NCBI RefSeq assembly: GCF_002153655.1
Contig: NZ_JOPJ01000006.1
Coordinates: 124,001 to 188,000, forward strand
Direction of reading: 5' to 3'
Origin: Acetobacter okinawensis
Lineage (GTDB): Bacteria; Pseudomonadota; Alphaproteobacteria; Acetobacterales; Acetobacteraceae
DNA length: 64,000 bases
In this document: in pieces, positions 62,951 through 64,000 of the stretch
Numbering within the stretch: the stretch's first letter is position 1
Layout: every line of letters begins with the position of its first letter
Program-made: the position numbers and the translations under genes
The notes under the pieces: generated by a model
The model's database searches: none
What the model saw: only the letters and a program-made list of their open reading frames with translations
What the model was told of the DNA's origin: nothing

Positions 62951-64000
62951 TTACTTGAGACCAAAAGCCCCCAGCGTTTTAAGGCTTACCGTGACAAGGT
63001 AGGTCGAGTTACGCTGCTGCCCGCCAACGTACGTGTATTGCTTGAGGTACATGATGTCGATGCCAAAGCAGTCGTTGCTGTACCCCACATCCCCCCCGAC
63101 CGAGACAAAGGTCTTGCGTGACAGACTGCGCCGCGAAAAGGCGGAGGCATACCAGTTCCGCCAGTCCACCGAGGCGCCGCCGCTGAGCTCACTGGTTTGC
63201 TGCGTGTAGAGCTGGGTAGGGGAATAGGCGCGGTAATTGGTGGCAAAGTAATAATACGGGGTAACGGGTTCATAGACATAACCACCACGAATATGGAAAT
63301 GCGGCACACCAGCACTGAAAAGCGCATCACCAAAATTGATTTTGGTTGTGTGCGGGTCCAGCCGCATGCGGGCGGTAAAGTCAAAATACTGGGTGGGAAT
63401 AAAGCGCGCCCGTGCCACAATGTCGGAAGCATGGTGGTCAAGCCCCGAGTTGGGGACCCTGTCGCGGGTGATGTGTTCTTGAAAACTTTCCCCCGCCAGC
63501 AGGTCCACGACATGGCCGTCCCATGTCCAGTTGGCGTGAATGCCTACGTTGCCGCGCAACCCGCCATCCAGCCGGTCAGTGCCCTGATAGCGGTTGAGGG
63601 AAAAGAGCGTGCTATCGGTAAATTCGTAAGCCAGACTGTCTTCATTCGGGATCAGATCATTGACCCCTGCACCGGTGTTGGGGGCATAAATACCCTGCAC
63701 AATCGGTTCGATCAGTTGCGTACCCCGACCGTGCATAAAGCTTCGCACAAACGGCCAGTTGGTTTTAAGGGCAATGGTCGGTAGTACCTGCCCGCTGACC
63801 ACCGTATGCATCGCATTGTAGTAGGTTGGCTGCTGGTAGAGCTTGTTGGCGCGGTAAATCATTGAATCCAGCCGCAGGGTCAGCAGGAACTGCTGGCCCA
63901 TTTTGGTATGGAAGGGTCGGTTCCAGTTAAGCTGGAGCTCCCCGCGCTGGTCGGAAACCCCATTGTCACGCCTGAGGTTGAAGTCTGTTGTGTCCACACT
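62951..64000 (-). CDS. lptD: LPS-assembly protein LptD, C-terminal part
   Basis: The last 349 codons of LptD (OstA), the outer-membrane barrel that inserts lipopolysaccharide; the gene continues beyond the window edge. Alternating beta strands such as GLRGNVGIHANWTWDGHVVD, then DFTARMRLDPHTTKINFGD and GASVDWRNWYASAFSRRSLS fit the barrel, and the text FIEPIVQGIYAP-like LIEPIVQGIYAPNTG matches the start of the C-terminal family domain. Position upstream of surA supports the call. Confidence 0.92.
   Translation of the reverse strand, partial: SVDTTDFNLRRDNGVSDQRGELQLNWNRPFHTKMGQQFLLTLRLDSMIYRANKLYQQPTYYNAMHTVVSGQVLPTIALKTNWPFVRSFMHGRGTQLIEPIVQGIYAPNTGAGVNDLIPNEDSLAYEFTDSTLFSLNRYQGTDRLDGGLRGNVGIHANWTWDGHVVDLLAGESFQEHITRDRVPNSGLDHHASDIVARARFIPTQYFDFTARMRLDPHTTKINFGDALFSAGVPHFHIRGGYVYEPVTPYYYFATNYRAYSPTQLYTQQTSELSGGASVDWRNWYASAFSRRSLSRKTFVSVGGDVGYSNDCFGIDIMYLKQYTYVGGQQRNSTYLVTVSLKTLGAFGLK

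Overview
This window is a chromosomal segment of an acetic acid bacterium (Acetobacteraceae, most like Acetobacter or a close relative). That placement is inferred from protein families and gene order: an alphaproteobacterial spc/alpha ribosomal gene order, a CcrM-type GANTC methyltransferase in an operon with rnhB, a carA-carB-greA order, a long RpoD with acidic inserts, and a G+C-rich genome with an Mdt-like RND pump cluster. No species can be named from the sequence alone. I see no rRNA, tRNA, CRISPR array, insertion sequence or prophage gene, and no gene-free stretch longer than about 300 bases.

Layout. 1-8720: the distal part of the S10/spc/alpha ribosomal operons (rplN end to rplQ with secY, adk and rpoA), closed by a strong terminator and containing several intercistronic hairpins. 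8789-11462: a three-gene NMT1/SsuA-type ABC importer of unknown substrate. 11548-12013: two small membrane proteins. 12108-22923 (minus strand): an MdtABC-like tripartite RND pump with two different RND subunits and its outer-membrane channel, preceded by a DHA2-family MFS exporter. 23036-25196: a CsbD-like tail-anchored protein, then rnhB-ccrM behind a leader packed with GANTC sites and RNA dyads. 25268-32855 (minus): a secreted ankyrin protein and the MoxR / DUF58 / BatA-DUF4159 / von Willebrand A cluster. 32957-39516: DUF1285 protein, CCA/poly(A) polymerase-family nucleotidyltransferase, a type I ABC exporter and an EmrAB pump under a TetR-like operator. 39634-45918 (minus): gpmI, EnvC-like factor, CtpA protease, divergent polysaccharide deacetylase and rppH, a cell-envelope/RNA operon. 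46090-52589 (minus): carA-carB-greA-ilvA, where carA carries an N-terminal helix-turn-helix domain. 52816-57823: yqeY, dnaG, rpoD and a GNAT acetyltransferase. 57983-59321: rpsF-rpsR-rplI. 59444-60667: cfa. 60675-64000 (minus): lptD (partial)-surA-rsmA.

How the parts fit. Most of the window is housekeeping: ribosome and RNA polymerase synthesis, replication initiation (dnaG), transcription (rpoD, greA), pyrimidine/arginine precursor synthesis (carAB) and outer-membrane biogenesis (lptD, surA). The accessory layer is export and envelope stress: one RND system, two DHA2 MFS pumps, one ABC exporter and several small membrane-anchored stress-type proteins, with no dedicated regulator gene for any pump in the window.

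The most interesting signals are: (1) a Cro/YdaS-like DNA-binding domain fused in frame to carbamoyl-phosphate synthase small subunit, next to two tandem TGGGAA-N5-TTCCCA palindromes upstream of the same gene, which suggests a possible self-regulating enzyme; (2) four GANTC sites in 83 bp in front of rnhB-ccrM, overlapping two mutually exclusive RNA hairpins and a segment complementary to the rnhB ribosome binding site; (3) an rsmA gene whose conserved N-terminus extends upstream of any standard start codon, suggesting a CUG start; and (4) palindromes in the rpoD leader and directly after rpoD.
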